Source: Arctopsyche grandis
Taxonomy: Eukaryota; Arthropoda; Insecta; Trichoptera; Hydropsychidae
DNA: 64,000 nucleotides
Direction: 5' to 3'
Assembly (NCBI RefSeq): GCF_051622035.1
Contig: NC_135360.1
Coordinates: forward strand, 3,345,501 to 3,409,500
Shown: piece after piece, positions 1 through 11,292 of the stretch
Layout: each line of letters opens with the position of its first letter
Position numbering within the stretch: position 1 is the stretch's first letter
Translations under genes and position numbers: made by a program
Notes under the pieces: model-generated
Seen by the model: only the letters and a program-made list of their open reading frames with translations
What the model was told of the DNA's origin: nothing
Database searches by the model: none

Positions 1-562
1 CACATTATTATATGTATATTTAATTATAGACAAATAAAAATGTACACGTATTTCCCAGTCAATTGTGATTTTTTCGATTATCCGGATTTTTCACTATCCG
101 GACTATCTTCATTCCCAATTACTGAACTTTCAGGCTTCATTAGAATGTGGATCGGTTGTTGTTGTTTTATGGTAATTTTTGTACGATTATAATTGTGTAT
201 GTATGTATGTATGTATAGGTTAACCATACATATGTATTCAATACAGTGTGTATTTTGATTTTAGTTAATTTTTGATTAATATGTATGTACATATCATGTA
301 TTATATGTTCGTGTTGTAAATATTGAGAAATTTGTTCATGAAATGTATTCCCAGTTTATATAATTTATTTTACATATTATCTTCGTTTATACATTTTATT
401 ATGTTTTAATTTTAATTTTTAATGTCGGTGTTTATGCATAATCGGAAAAAGCTCAAACACCCATTTACAATACAAGAAGATTTGTGTAATATCCATATTT
501 TATATTATAAATATAAAAATGCATACATATGTTGTGTTTTGTTTTATAGATATACATACATA
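1..562. other. AT-rich non-coding stretch
   Basis: I see no convincing coding sequence here. It holds a short (GTAT)n microsatellite near 199-217 and several CATACATATGTATG-type runs, the last of which is the insertion site of the LTR element that follows. Confidence 0.6.
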
Positions 563-566
563 TGTA

Positions 567-857
567 TGTAGTGTTGGGATTGAACGAAAGGCTGATGTAT
601 GGGCTATGGCTGAGAAAGGGTATGTTACGACCGATTGTAGAGAGGGGGATGGAAAAGTGGCAGAGGGCGCGGAAGGACCGCTATTTTACAGTTAGTAGAA
701 GTTAACCTTCCACTGGGGGCGGTTGGTCGTTAAACCACCGCGTGGTGTCGTTTTAATAAACAACATGACTGAAAACGCACGTGTTTGATCTTCAATTCCA
801 CCGCCACATCCCATCGTGGTCCTGAATAGCGTCATCTATTCAGGAATTCCACCCACA
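567..857 (+). repeat. Left LTR of the 567-3556 element
   Basis: Matches about 3266-3556 nearly base for base. The stretch TTTTAATAAACAAC at about 750 holds a plausible AATAAA polyadenylation signal, as expected within an LTR. Confidence 0.85.
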
Positions 858-907
858 ATTGGAGGCTCGTCCGGGATTAGGCGGCAGTTTGAAGACCACG
901 TGCTACA

Positions 908-1948
908 ATGTATCGGAGGAGGAAGCCGACATCTGGTCGTAGGACGTCGAGAGGGGTTCGGGAGAGGGCGATAGAAGAGCCAGTCGCCAGCCGAGCCAAG
1001 CTGACTTTCCAAGACATGGAGGGCGCCGTCCCCATTTTCACCGGAAACGTCGACTATCCGGTAGAAAAGTGGGTGGCGCAGATCGAAGAAGTCGCACACT
1101 CGGCAGGTTGGGGCAGCATGGAAAAGCTGCTGTTTGGGAAACGCCTGGTCAAGGGGGCGGCCGAGAGGTTCCTGCGCATACAAGATGGGGTCTATTCGTG
1201 GGAGAAACTCAAAAGCGCATTACTGGAGGAGTTCGCTCGGATGGTGAGTGGGGCGTCAGTCCATAGGAGGCTGTCCAAGTCGCAGAAAACGTCAGAGGAA
1301 TCGGTCAACGAGTACTTTTACCGGATGCGGGAGATGGCGAGCGTGGGTTCGATCGAGGATCGCGACCTCATGGAATACGTCATCGACGGGATCCCTGGCA
1401 GGTCTTCTATGAAGGGGATGCTGCATGGTGCCCGCAATTTGAAGGAGTTCAGGGACAAGTTGAGCGCCTTCGAAGGGCTGGTGGAAAAGGTAAAGGCAGA
1501 AGAAGCAGCCGCAACCGTAGCCACGGCCAAAGCAGTGCCCGCACCCTCAACTGGAAGCGGCTGGAGACCCAAGGCGAGGACGCCGGCACTGATCGACACA
1601 GGCAGTGAAGACAACCTCGCCGGCGAGAACTTCGTACATCGATGCGGCATCATCACTAGTGAAAGTGTTCCTGTGGTAAGAGACCAATGTAACAGCTCCG
1701 GTGCCATTCGTAGAAAAGCTGCGGAAGGAGTAAGGAGGGCTGATTCGGACTTGAAGGATGGAGAGCAAGAAAAAATCAAAGTGGAACGCGATAAAACGTC
1801 AAAACCACGAGTTCCGATCGAGGTTAAGTTGGAACAGAGTCTGCGGAGGGAAAAAGAAGAACGGGCTTCACAAGAGATGTCTGCTCATGCAGAACCCAAC
1901 GATTCCTGTTACATGGTACATCAAACATGTCACATGGTCAGATGGTGA
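908..1948 (+). other. gag-like and protease-like part of the LTR fossil
   Basis: The translated region has the look of a retrotransposon gag capsid segment: IFTGNVDYPVEKWV near residue 40, a Trp/Leu-rich helical region, and ALLEEFARMVSG. Toward the C-terminus there is an aspartic-protease active-site-like ALIDTGSEDNLAG. These are gag-pol parts of the short LTR element, not a host gene. The element is defective overall. Confidence 0.7.
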
Positions 1949-3265
1949 GGACCCCCTTAGAGCCTCCAGCGTCGCCGTCTCGAGCTCATTTGGACTATTC
2001 TTCAGTGCGACCGAACACAGAAAATCGATCATCAACCACAGATTCAATTAGGATGAAGAATGATGAAAGTAAGCATCGCAAACCATGTGGAATAGACGTT
2101 TCCAATAATGAAGAGGACGGTGTAGACATGAGTGATCGAAGTGAGGACACGGGTAATGGAGGCCTGGACATGGGTGATGGAAGTATGGACGGTGATGGTT
2201 TGCATATTGGAAGGCTTTGGGACAACGGAGACATGGCGTTTTCAAATAAAGATGAACCGCCCGATGGTCAGTTCAGTAAAGGGTCTCATGGTCATTCGAA
2301 GAATCCTAAAGATGAAGATGAAGAAAATGGGAAATATAAAGAAAAAGATATGGATAAATCACCAGAAGAAATAAGAGACCCAGCCAAAATTTCAACAACA
2401 AAGGACAATGTATTCACTTTCAAGCTTGGTCGTAGTCAGATTGATGTTACTTTAATGGAAAATAAAATAAGACCATGGATTAAGAAAGGAGTTTTTGGAT
2501 ATATCGGTGAACCAGGAACGATATTGGTCAACTTCATCTGTGGCAAGATACTACATGGAAAGCTGTGGGGCGACGGAAGGTCCATCGCAGACAACATCAT
2601 CGGACAGCCGCGTGGAATCGCGACTGGCATCGGATAGTGTTTAGGTTGTGCCGATTGAAGTGAAGTGTGTGTCAGTGAATTAGAGAATAAGTGGAGTACC
2701 CGGAGGGGTTTTAGTTAAGCCTTACATGATATTTGATTATTGTTTTATTTTGTTAGTAGTTAAGATTTGAAATATTGTTAATGTTTTATTGATTATTCTA
2801 GTGTTTTCATGTTTTGGCGAGTGTTTGGTATGTTGAATAATGTTTTAATTTGGTCACATGCCTAGAAGAATATGAGATAATTGTATTGAAATGTAATTCT
2901 AGTGATGTTTTAAAATGTGATTTGTTTCCGATGTGAAGGTGTTGATTTTAATGCTATGTATTTTTTGTAATGATTTTAAATTGCAATTGTGATGATTTAT
3001 GTGTAACTTTAATTGTGATGATCTGTGTGTAACTTTTTTGAAGATTGAATTGTATTGAAACGTGAAAAATTGATATGATACTGAAATATGTTTAAGGTTA
3101 CTGTGGAGTAAGTTTGAGATTATTGTGGAGTATGTTGAAGACTACTGTGAAGTATGTCTGGGATTATTGAGAAGTATGTCTGAAAATTATGTGTAATATG
3201 ATTGAGGAATGGCCCGGCAGGTGAGAGAAACCTGAGGGCAGGTTTGTGGTCAGGAAAGGCCGAGT

Positions 3266-3556
3266 TGTAGTGTTGGGATTGAACGAAAGGCTGATGTATG
3301 GGCTATGGCTGAGAAAGGGTATGTTACGACCGATTGTAGAGAGGGGGATGGAAAAGTGGCAGAGGGCGCGAAAGGACCGCTATTTTACAGTTAGTAGAAG
3401 TTAACCTTCCACTGGGGGCAGTTGGTCGTTAAACCACCGCGTGGTGTCGTTTTAATAAACAACATGACTGAAAACGCACGTGTTTGATCTTCAATTCCAC
3501 CGCCACATCCCATCGTGGTCCTGAATAGCGTCATCTATTCAGGAATTCCACCCACA
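3266..3556 (+). repeat. Right LTR of the 567-3556 element
   Basis: Partner of the left LTR, followed directly by the TGTA target duplication. Just inside it (about 3098-3190) is a degenerate tandem repeat of about 27 bp built on a TACTGTGGAGTA-type unit. Confidence 0.8.
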
Positions 3557-4430
3557 TGTATGTATGTATATCCATACTATCCTATACTATTTTTTTACAT
3601 ACAAACATATACAAGCATATCTACCAGGAAAGCCTAATATGGAAACCCCAATGCGCCTTCCTGGCCAATTACTAACGTCGATATACAATTTAACGAATCT
3701 ATTGATAAAATAACGTTTTTGGGACATTTTTTATATTAATAGTCAAACTCGAAATTTGTGAGACATTTATGGACAAATTTGCAGCATTTTTATACAACTC
3801 AGCGAAATTCGAGATGCTGAAGGCTCGAAAATTGCGAGAAATGGGTAAAGGTTGGTTATTTTTGGACTTTTCCAAAAATATTTATTTCGCTCTCTCGCAC
3901 TCCGATCTTCAAAGGGGACAAACTTCCCCAGCAACTGTCCCGAAGCACGGAGAGTTCGCCATCTTGTGGTTGTTGAGCCACGAGAGACGGTTGAGAATCA
4001 TCACTCCCTCCCCTGAGCTCCAAACAGTCTCCTGTAACTTCCACGCAGCTTCCTACCCCCGTGCGGGTTAAACTTTCCGTGGTAGCCGCCGGCTCCGGAA
4101 GGTTCCTAGAAGCATCATTTATTTATAAAGTCTAGTGCAAAAGACACTAGACTAAAGCGCCGCAGAGTGCCCGAGTAATGGATAAAAAGTTAGCAATTAA
4201 TGAATTGCCAAATTTTCTGATAAATTAAATTGTTATAAAATCTGCTTATGACCGACTGGTCGATTGCAAATAACTTAAAAAAAAAATTAAATATAAAATA
4301 AACAGAGAAACTTACAGCTAAAATAAAGATAATAAAATAAATAGTTAAACATAAGTCAATAAAAGTTTCTTCACATAGCATGAAAAATGAACAATGGAAC
4401 TTGTTATGAAGGCCAATAATAATACAAAAA
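3557..4430. other. Unclassified repeat-like DNA with a hairpin
   Basis: No gene seen. About 3628-3680 is an inverted, diverged relative of the CCAGGAAGGC...GCCTTCCTGG hairpin that forms the 3' end of the element near 13850. A perfect 9-bp stem with a 7-nt loop (AGTCTAGTG / CACTAGACT) lies at 4129-4153. The G+C-richer stretch 3890-4120 differs in composition from its surroundings and looks like part of an unidentified repeat. Confidence 0.4.
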
Positions 4431-4439
4431 GAAAAATAA

Positions 4440-4990
4440 TGACAAATTCGTAAATAATACTAGATTATGGTGAGTAACAGTAGAAAATTAAGCAAAAAGG
4501 ATTAAAGTAAAAAACAAGAAAAAAAAGATCGGGTTAAAAAAAAACAATCTTGCAAATAAGTTCCTAATAGTAATCGAACTGTCATGAAATAGGTCAATAT
4601 TCTCATCTTAGCCATTGTAAAAATTGCACACTCTGACGATATAAGAGTTTCGAGGATAATTAGTGGAGGCACTGGAAGCACACAAAAGGGGCCATTTTCG
4701 TAGGGACCGATTTGGTACATATAAAGAAAACTTACTTAGGATTGCAGAGTAGTCGATATCACCTCGTAGTATCCGTGAAAGTAAAGTTATATCAACTACG
4801 TTGCGTCGATAATACAAGGGAAGGATATGAAGCCTACGACATCGGGATTCGTAATTCATTTATTTTATATTAAATTTTAATGATAGATATCTAAGAAAAC
4901 GTTTTTGAATAGCTTCAATACGATCAATATAAATAACGTAATGGGGGTTCCAAATTTGGCTGGCATACTCAAGATGGCTTATCGTCGAAT
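4440..4990 (-). mobile_element. 5'-truncated, decayed Jockey-type LINE fragment
   Basis: On the minus strand the sequence reads as the C-terminal part of a non-LTR reverse transcriptase: a piece like EYASQIWNPHYVIYIDRIE, then KRFLRYL, followed by RRNVVDITLLSRILRG. These match the ILEFSSIIWNPTH...RIQKRFLRYL region of the better-preserved LINE at 6915-11065. Stops and frame breaks show it is dead. Confidence 0.6.
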
Positions 4991-4994
4991 ATTA

Positions 4995-5120
4995 TTTTTA
5001 TTCGATTCAAATAATATTTAATAAAAAAAATGAATGAATGTGTACTATTGGATTAGCCATGTTTAAGCTGTTTATATTAAAAATACCGAGCGAAGCCGGG
5101 TAAAACCACGAGTAATAAAT
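4995..5120 (+). repeat. Repeat end with ACCGAGCGAAGCCGGGT hairpin (Helitron-like)
   Basis: The stretch ATTGGATTAGCCATGTTTAA...ACCGAGCGAAGCCGGGTAAAACCACGAGT recurs inverted at about 19928-20000, where it ends in CTAG followed by T. A short GC-rich stem-loop just before a CTRR-T end is typical of Helitron 3' ends, but no Helitron protein is present. Confidence 0.4.
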
Positions 5121-5480
5121 AAGTATATTGATTGTTAGTAAGAAATTGCCGATGGCCATGCTTGGGGGTGTTTCGGCCGCACCTGTCAGCTGTCAGTTTA
5201 CACTACGAAATACAACGGTCTCCCATTCAGCGAATATCCCTTTGATTGTACAACGATCCTTAATCTTTTACCCCTTCAAATACCGTCTCCTTGTCAAAAA
5301 TACACTAAGTTCGACGTCCAGCAACATCGTCCTAGCGCTGACTGAATTGCTTTCGAGTTATTTTTATTAATTACTTAATATCTATGATTGGAAATGTTTG
5401 TATATATGCCACCTGATGTCCGCTGTCCACTATCACCTCTCCATTCTCGAGACGTTTGTGTTTCTCCCGTCCAAGTAGCG

Positions 5481-6894
5481 ATGGAGTGCAGACTTTGCCT
5501 GTGCTCTGCCCCGCCGGAGGCTTTCGTCTCCATCCATGGTGATCCTCATTCACCGCATTTGGTGCAGCGCATTTGGACCAGCTGTCGGCTGCGGGTCAGT
5601 TATACTAACTCATTGCTTTGCTAACTCGTTAGTCCTCACAATTGTCACTCCCTTTCTCATTTGCAGGTTAGAAAAGATGACAAACTGCCAGATATGATAT
5701 GCCTTTCGTGTGTCAACAATCTGGAATTGCTCGACAGATTTCGAAATACTTGTCTTCGGAGTGATGAAAGATCGAGGATAAGATCAGACGAGTCTTTGAA
5801 AGTCAAGCCAGAGGAAGCTTTGCTAGATGATTTAATATGGGAGGATGAGTCGGGTGCTAATTTGCCATCGAACATATCTAATTTACCAGACAACGGCGAG
5901 GTAAGTAAATGGGATTCGAGTGCCTTAAAACGATTCCAAGAAAAATATTCCATTAAATGAAAAAAAATCACATTCACAAAATTCACAATTAAAATTGTAT
6001 AATGGTTGTTTTATTTTGTAGATAAATGGAGGGAAAATTACCTCCGCTGATGAAATGATAGATACCATTGACAATCCAGCGGATGAATCACCATTACGAA
6101 GAACCCTAGATGCGATGCATAATTGCAACATTTGTTCAAAGTCGTTCAACAGGAAAAAAAGTCATGATGCACACGTGTATATTCATACTAAGGCAAAGTC
6201 ACACAAATGTGACATTTGTTCAAAATCATTCTCTTATCAATATTTACTTTTAAGGCATTTGAAGTCTCACACTGGGGGCAAGCCACATGCATGTAGTATT
6301 TGTTTAGAGTCGTTCGTAACAAAATCTTCCCTCGGTATACACATGTGTATTCACACGGGGGTAAAGCCACACACATGTGACATTTGTTTAAAATCATTCG
6401 CTCAAAAAAATGACCTTATGGGACATATGAAAATCCACTCTGGAAACAAACCGTTCAAATGTGATATTTGTTCGAATGCATTTGCTACAAAATTCTACAT
6501 TGCGAGACATATGAAAATCCACTCTGGAAAAAAACCATTCAAATGTCATATTTGTTCGGCTGCATTTGCTGATAGATCTTACCTTAAGAGACATTTGAGT
6601 CGCCACTCTGGAGAAAAACCGTTCAAATGTGGTTTTTGTTCAAATGCATTTGCTGATAGATCTAACCTTAAGAGACATTTGAGTCGCCACTCTGGCGAAA
6701 AACCGTTCAAATGTCATATTTGTCCGAGTGCGTTTGCTAAAAAGTTTTACATTGACAGACATATGAAAATCCACTCTGGAGAGAAACCGTTCAAATGTGA
6801 TGTTTGTTCAAATGCATTTGTTGATAGATCTCACCTTAAGAGACACATGAGTCGCCATTCTGAAGAAAAACCGTTCAAATGTGATACTATTTGA
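5481..6894 (+). CDS. ZAD-C2H2 zinc-finger protein 1 (3 exons, probably truncated)
   Basis: Exons 5481-5594, 5667-5900 and 6022-6894, joined in frame with GT/AG introns (GTCAGT...TTTGCAG; GTAAGT...TTTGTAG); 406 residues. The start ATG follows CAAGTAGCG and matches the other copies. The ZAD domain spans residues 1 to about 75: CRLC at 3-6 and the second Cys pair in MICLSC encoded by exon 2. ZAD is a zinc-binding dimerisation module of insect nuclear proteins. Exon 3 encodes nine C2H2 fingers with TGEKP-type linkers, then FKCDTI and a stop inside a tenth finger. Finger-like sequence continues past the stop in other frames, so the protein is shorter than its ancestor. A LINE lies 20 bp downstream. 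It would be a nuclear DNA-binding regulator; targets are unknown. Confidence 0.8.
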
Positions 6895-6987
6895 AAATAT
6901 GACTTCGGTGTGCACATATAAAAGGCCGGCCTTTTGAACGTGGTTGACGTGCGTCGTTCTGTCTATACTTATTAATTATTAATTAGT

Positions 6988-8004
6988 ATGTCGCGCTTCG
7001 AAGCGATATATAAATTGTGTGGTGCGATTACCGATGACCTGTCTGGGAAAACTAATATCCTCTCAAACTCAAAAAAGGCTGATTTGATGGAGGCCACCTC
7101 TCAAATAGCCATGTTGGCGCGAGCTGAAGAGGAATCCTCGCGGGCGCCTGACTCTCCCAATCTGTTGTCCAACCTCAAGCATGCAGTGGACCAGCTCACC
7201 AAGGATTCCCGTGAACTAAAGCTGTTCATTGCCGATTCTTTCAGTTCTCTGGCTGCTCAAATTGAGGCTGGAAAGATTGCAACAATACCACCATCTGTCT
7301 CTGCACTCTCTCCGCCCCCTTCTACACCTGCTTTGCCTCTTGCATCCAATCAGCGCAATACTTCGTCAACCAATAGCCGGCCAAGACGTAGTAAACAACG
7401 ATATCAGCTGTCAAACGCTGCTTCATCGACCCGTTCGGACTCAGCCATTGTTTCGGCTGTTGCCTCTGCTTCCGTCTCTACTGCAGCTATCACTGGTGAT
7501 ACAGTTGGTTCTTTGGCGCCGTTACGACCCTCGCAGCCCTCGCTACCACGCTCAGAACCTGTATCTGTTCCTGCTTCAGTGCCATCCACTCACGATGTCG
7601 ACCACCCTTCTACTGATCCTTTGGCGACATCTCAACCCTTGCGGCCCTCGCTACCTCGTTCTACTAGACCGTTTATGCGTGGTTCAGGAGCACCACATGC
7701 CAATCTTCAGGTGACGAAAATTAGAAAATACCTACATATTTTCCACCTAACGAACGATTGTACTGTGGAAGCAGTTAAGGAATATGTATCAAAAAAACTG
7801 GGCCATGATAACGTTTCAGTAGATCAATTACGAAAGACTTCTTTTAGTACATCTTTTAAAATTACAGTGGATGTGGATAATTTTAAATTAATTAATGTGT
7901 CCGAATTTTGGCCAGAGGGAACCGGTATAAGGGAGTGGTTTTTTCGGAGAAGTACAAAGATGCCCACGTCCTCTTCCGAGAAAGTCTCAATTGATCGGCA
8001 ATAA
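6988..8004 (+). CDS. LINE ORF1 protein (nucleic-acid-binding)
   Basis: A 338-residue frame. The N-terminal third is charged and helical, the middle (about residues 95-230) is Ser/Pro/Ala-rich low-complexity with repeated LRPSQPSLPRS-like units, and the C-terminal part (about 235-325) has the IRKYLHIFHLTNDCTVEAVKEY...WPEGTGIREWFF fold seen in ORF1 of CR1/Jockey-group LINEs. No CCHC knuckles are visible. It overlaps the start of ORF2 by about 14 nt in a different frame. Its family role is to bind LINE RNA. Confidence 0.7.
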   Translation: MSRFEAIYKLCGAITDDLSGKTNILSNSKKADLMEATSQIAMLARAEEESSRAPDSPNLLSNLKHAVDQLTKDSRELKLFIADSFSSLAAQIEAGKIATIPPSVSALSPPPSTPALPLASNQRNTSSTNSRPRRSKQRYQLSNAASSTRSDSAIVSAVASASVSTAAITGDTVGSLAPLRPSQPSLPRSEPVSVPASVPSTHDVDHPSTDPLATSQPLRPSLPRSTRPFMRGSGAPHANLQVTKIRKYLHIFHLTNDCTVEAVKEYVSKKLGHDNVSVDQLRKTSFSTSFKITVDVDNFKLINVSEFWPEGTGIREWFFRRSTKMPTSSSEKVSIDRQ

Positions 8005-10686
8005 TATAAGCACATCCATTTTTTATCAAAATGTACGAGGCCTTAAGTCTAAACTGGATGAATTAGGTTCTAACTCGGCTATACAATGTGCTGATATCCT
8101 GGTACTAACGGAAACCTGGCTTGACGACTCTGTGCATAATGCGGAATTGCTGGACGGAACTTACTCAATCTTCCGCAAGGACAGACCTACGAGAGGTGGA
8201 GGAGTTTTGTTAGCAGTGAAACGCAACAAGTATGTTACAATAGAGAGACTTGATCGTTTAGAGAAAGGAAGTGAATGTGTGTGGCTTAAGTTGAAACTGT
8301 ATTGTATTCCATTCTTATTATATATATATGTGTTGTTTACTTTCCGCCTAGATCAACGCCTGAATCTTATAGGGATTTTTTTAATTTGATTGTCTCAAAT
8401 GTTTTAGATTTATCCAAGGGGCGTGTAATTTTGATTGGGGATTTTAATTTAATCTCCTCGAACTGTTCGAGTGAGGATCTTAATTTTGTTTTATCTTTGT
8501 TAGATTTAAGTCAAATCAATTTTATTAAAAACAATTATAATGGTTCTATTTTAGATTTAATCTTCACTAATATTGATTGTGTTAATATATCTGTATCAAG
8601 AGCGTCTAATCCTTTAGTTACAGAGGATATTTATCATCCAGCACTTGATGTTGATATTATTTTTAATTCAGCTAAAGTTAATATTAATAATATGTTGTGT
8701 TCTGATGGAAAAATGATACCTGGATGGAAATTTGAATATGGAGATAAGCTGGTTAAATTAGGAAATAGTCTGGCCAATTGTAATTGGAATGAGTTGTATA
8801 AGTGTTGTGATGTAAATATAGCTGTTTCCACCTTCTATAATATTGTATATAATGAATGTAATGGCATTTTTAATAAAAAGAAATTTGCCCAGTTATCCAA
8901 CGATTATAAGTATCCTAAATGGTTTTCAAAAGATTTAATTAAGATTATTCAAAGAAAAATTTACGTCCATAAAATTTGGAAAACAACGAAATGTTGCATA
9001 GCACGTGCTGATTTTGTATATCTGCGTAAATTAGTAAAATCAACTATGGATGAATGCCGTAAAAAATATATTTTAAATTGTGAAATTGCACTATCTAAGG
9101 AGCCGTCTGCTTTCTGGTCACTTATTAATTCTAAACGTTTTACTAAAAATATGCCTGGCACTATGATTTATGAAAACTGTGAGGTACATGGTTCCCAAAA
9201 TATTGCTGATAAGTTTGGTGAACATTTTAGCAATATTGTGCGGAGTTGTCAATCTGTACAAGGTCAGTCTAACAGTATATCAGACAATGGCTGGTTCCCT
9301 TTTCTAAACCTAGATTGCTGCAATCAAAATGACTTAATTTATGGTTTTAACAGACTGAAACCAAAACTGTCGGCTGGTCCAGATCTCATTCCTGCGTATG
9401 TGTTGAAAGCTTGCAAAGCTCCTTTAACGCAACCACTATGCTTTATCTTCAATTTGTCATTAAATTCGGGAATTTTTCCTGATTTTTGGAAAATCACAAA
9501 AATTGTTCCCATTTTTAAAAAAGGTGACATTTTATCAATTACAAATTATAGACCGGTTGCGCTACTTTCTGCTCCTGCCAAGGTGTTCGAGGCAATTTTA
9601 CATCGGTATATCTACAATCACTGTGAACCATATTTGATCGATCAACAACATGGATTTAGAAGTTCTCGTTCAACAGTTACTAATTTATTATGTTTTTCCA
9701 ATTATGTAACCAAATCGGTTGATGCGGGAAACCAAGTTGATGTAGTATATACCGATTTCATGAAGGCCTTTGATATGGTAGACCATAATGTTTTGTTTGT
9801 GAAGTTAAGAAATTTTGGGTTATCAAATGGCTTGATGCAACTTATACAAAATTACTTTGAAAATCGGAGGCAATTTGTCTATTTTCACCCTAATTCCTCA
9901 AATGAGTTTATTTCACATTCTGGGGTACCTCAAGGGTCCAACTTAGGGACATTATTCTTTTTAATTTACATTAATGACATCTCAAAAATAATCAAGTATT
10001 CAGACTATCTTTTATTCGCCGATGACCTTAAGATTTTTATGACAGTTAAGTCTCATAGTGACGCAGCCCTTCTCCAATTGGACTTAGATGCGCTGTCAAG
10101 TTGGTCTGTCGATAATAAATTATTTTTTAGCATTCAAAAATGCGGTGTTCTCAATGTGGCAAGATCTTCAAATCGCTTGATTTATCCATATCGCCTAAGT
10201 GGTGTTGAATTAAAGTTTGTGGATGAATATTGTGATTTGGGGGTCTTGTTCTCGAATAATTTTCAATTTAAACGACACATAGACAATATTTGTTTGCGAG
10301 CCACAAAAATGCTGGGATTCTTACTAAGAGTTAGCAAACCTTTCCAGAGTACGTTGGTGCTTAAAATTCTTTATGAATCTTTAGTACGTAGTATTCTAGA
10401 ATTTTCTTCTATTATATGGAATCCTACCCATATAACTCATTCATTGAAGATTGAGAGAATCCAAAAACGGTTTCTCAGATATCTTTATTTGAAACAGTAT
10501 GGTTATTATCCTTGGCTATATCCTAGTGCATTCCTATTAGGGGCGTTAGGTTTCAACTCATTGGAGTCTCGTCGGAATATGTTACTGGGAAGGCACTTTT
10601 TTAAGCTGTTGAATGGGATAATTCACAATCCTCAGGTTCTAAATGAATTTAGGTTTAATGCACCTAGCAAATTCAGGGACTTTTGA
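7991..10686 (+). pseudogene. LINE ORF2: endonuclease and reverse transcriptase, two lesions
   Basis: The first frame (7991-8389) holds an APE-type endonuclease start: FYQNVRGLKSK, LVLTETWLDDSV, GGGVLLAV. A one-base slip near 8320 moves the rest into the frame 8302-10686. Reverse transcriptase follows with AGPDLIPAYVLK, GFRSSRST, YTDFMKAFDMVDH, GVPQGS and the catalytic LLFADDLK. A TGA ends this frame, but the same frame continues as YRDLFVPPVARTN, a typical LINE C-terminus. The product would nick DNA and reverse-transcribe the LINE RNA; this copy should not make a full protein. Confidence 0.8.
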
Positions 10687-11066
10687 TATCGTGATTTGTT
10701 TGTTCCTCCTGTGGCTCGCACAAATATGTTGTCAACGGCTCCTATATCTAGGGCTATATATCTGCTCAACCGGATTTCTGGTGAAATTGACCTCTTCAAT
10801 ATAAAATATACTAATCTGGTTGAGTGGTTGTTGAGGAATGCCAGTGGTTGATTTTGCCTATTAAATATGAATGATTGTTATTACTTTATCTATGTTTTTT
10901 TTTTATGATTTTATGATTTTAATGATGTTGTGTCAATATTGTTATTTTTATAAGTTATTATTACTGTTATGATGTTATTTTTACTGAATGACCGGCCACA
11001 GTGACGCGTTGGAGATCTCTGTAATGTCACTTTGGCTAATATGTTAAATAAATAAATAAATAAATA

Positions 11067-11292
11067 TGCCAGCAGCATAGCTCAGTTGTTAGGCTTCTGC
11101 TTAGCGTCGTGAGGTGCCGGGTTCGCTCGGGTGAAAATGAATATTTCAGAGTATGCTGCTGGTTAGACCTGGATTTGTGACTCCAGGTTGATCGTTTCCT
11201 ATCAGAGTTTGCCAATTTTCTCTAATTTCATTGTTGAAACGGTTTCCGGTAAAAATTGGCCAAAATCCTTCCTATATATATACAATATGTCA
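11067..11292 (+). mobile_element. tRNA-headed SINE
   Basis: Begins with a polymerase III promoter: A-box-like TAGCTCAGTTGTTAGG and B-box-like GGTTCGCTCGG, 30-40 bp apart as in tRNAs. There is no foldable anticodon arm. The body (TTGCCAATTTTCTC...AAAAATTGGCC) can form a stem. It abuts the (AAAT)n tail of the LINE on its left and the (TTTA)n end of an opposite-strand LINE on its right. Confidence 0.6.

Larger units (their letters stand above)
567..3556 (+). mobile_element. Short LTR retrotransposon fossil (Ty3/gypsy-like), LTR to LTR
   Basis: Two direct repeats of about 290 bp (567-857 and about 3266-3556) start TGTAGTG and end CCACCCACA, so they have the TG...CA ends of LTRs. A 4-bp target duplication TGTA flanks them (563-566 and 3557-3560). 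Two bases inside the left LTR lies a primer-binding site, TGGAGGCTCGTCCGGGAT (860-877), complementary with one mismatch to the 3' end of tRNA-Pro. The interior carries a gag-like region, a DTGS-type aspartic protease motif and an acidic region of unknown role; I recognise no reverse transcriptase or integrase. It is broken and non-autonomous. The two LTRs show only about two substitutions, so the insertion is young. Confidence 0.85.
6915..11065 (+). mobile_element. Nearly full-length Jockey/CR1-type LINE
   Basis: Starts at about AAAAGGCCGGCCTTTTGAACG, encodes ORF1 and ORF2 and ends in (AAAT)n. It is inserted into the degenerate eleventh finger of ZAD gene 1: the uninterrupted sequence is present in ZAD gene 2 at about 47578-47660. 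ORF2 has one frame slip in a TA tract (about 8320) and one in-frame TGA (10684-10686) near its end, beyond which recognisable sequence continues to about 10850. This is a young copy. Confidence 0.85.

Noticed and set aside
836-1183. Minus-strand frame in the LTR fossil
   Set aside because: It is antisense to the gag-like region and spans the LTR border; a shadow of the other strand.
6188-6606. Minus-strand frames under the finger array
   Set aside because: C2H2 arrays give repeated open frames in antisense; the plus-strand fingers are clearly the real product.
7229-7714. Leu/Pro-rich frame overlapping LINE ORF1
   Set aside because: It is the alternative frame of the Ser/Pro-rich low-complexity region of ORF1.
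11067-11130. Possible tRNA gene
   Set aside because: A- and B-box-like sequences are present, but the arms do not fold into a tRNA, and a SINE body and repeat tail follow.
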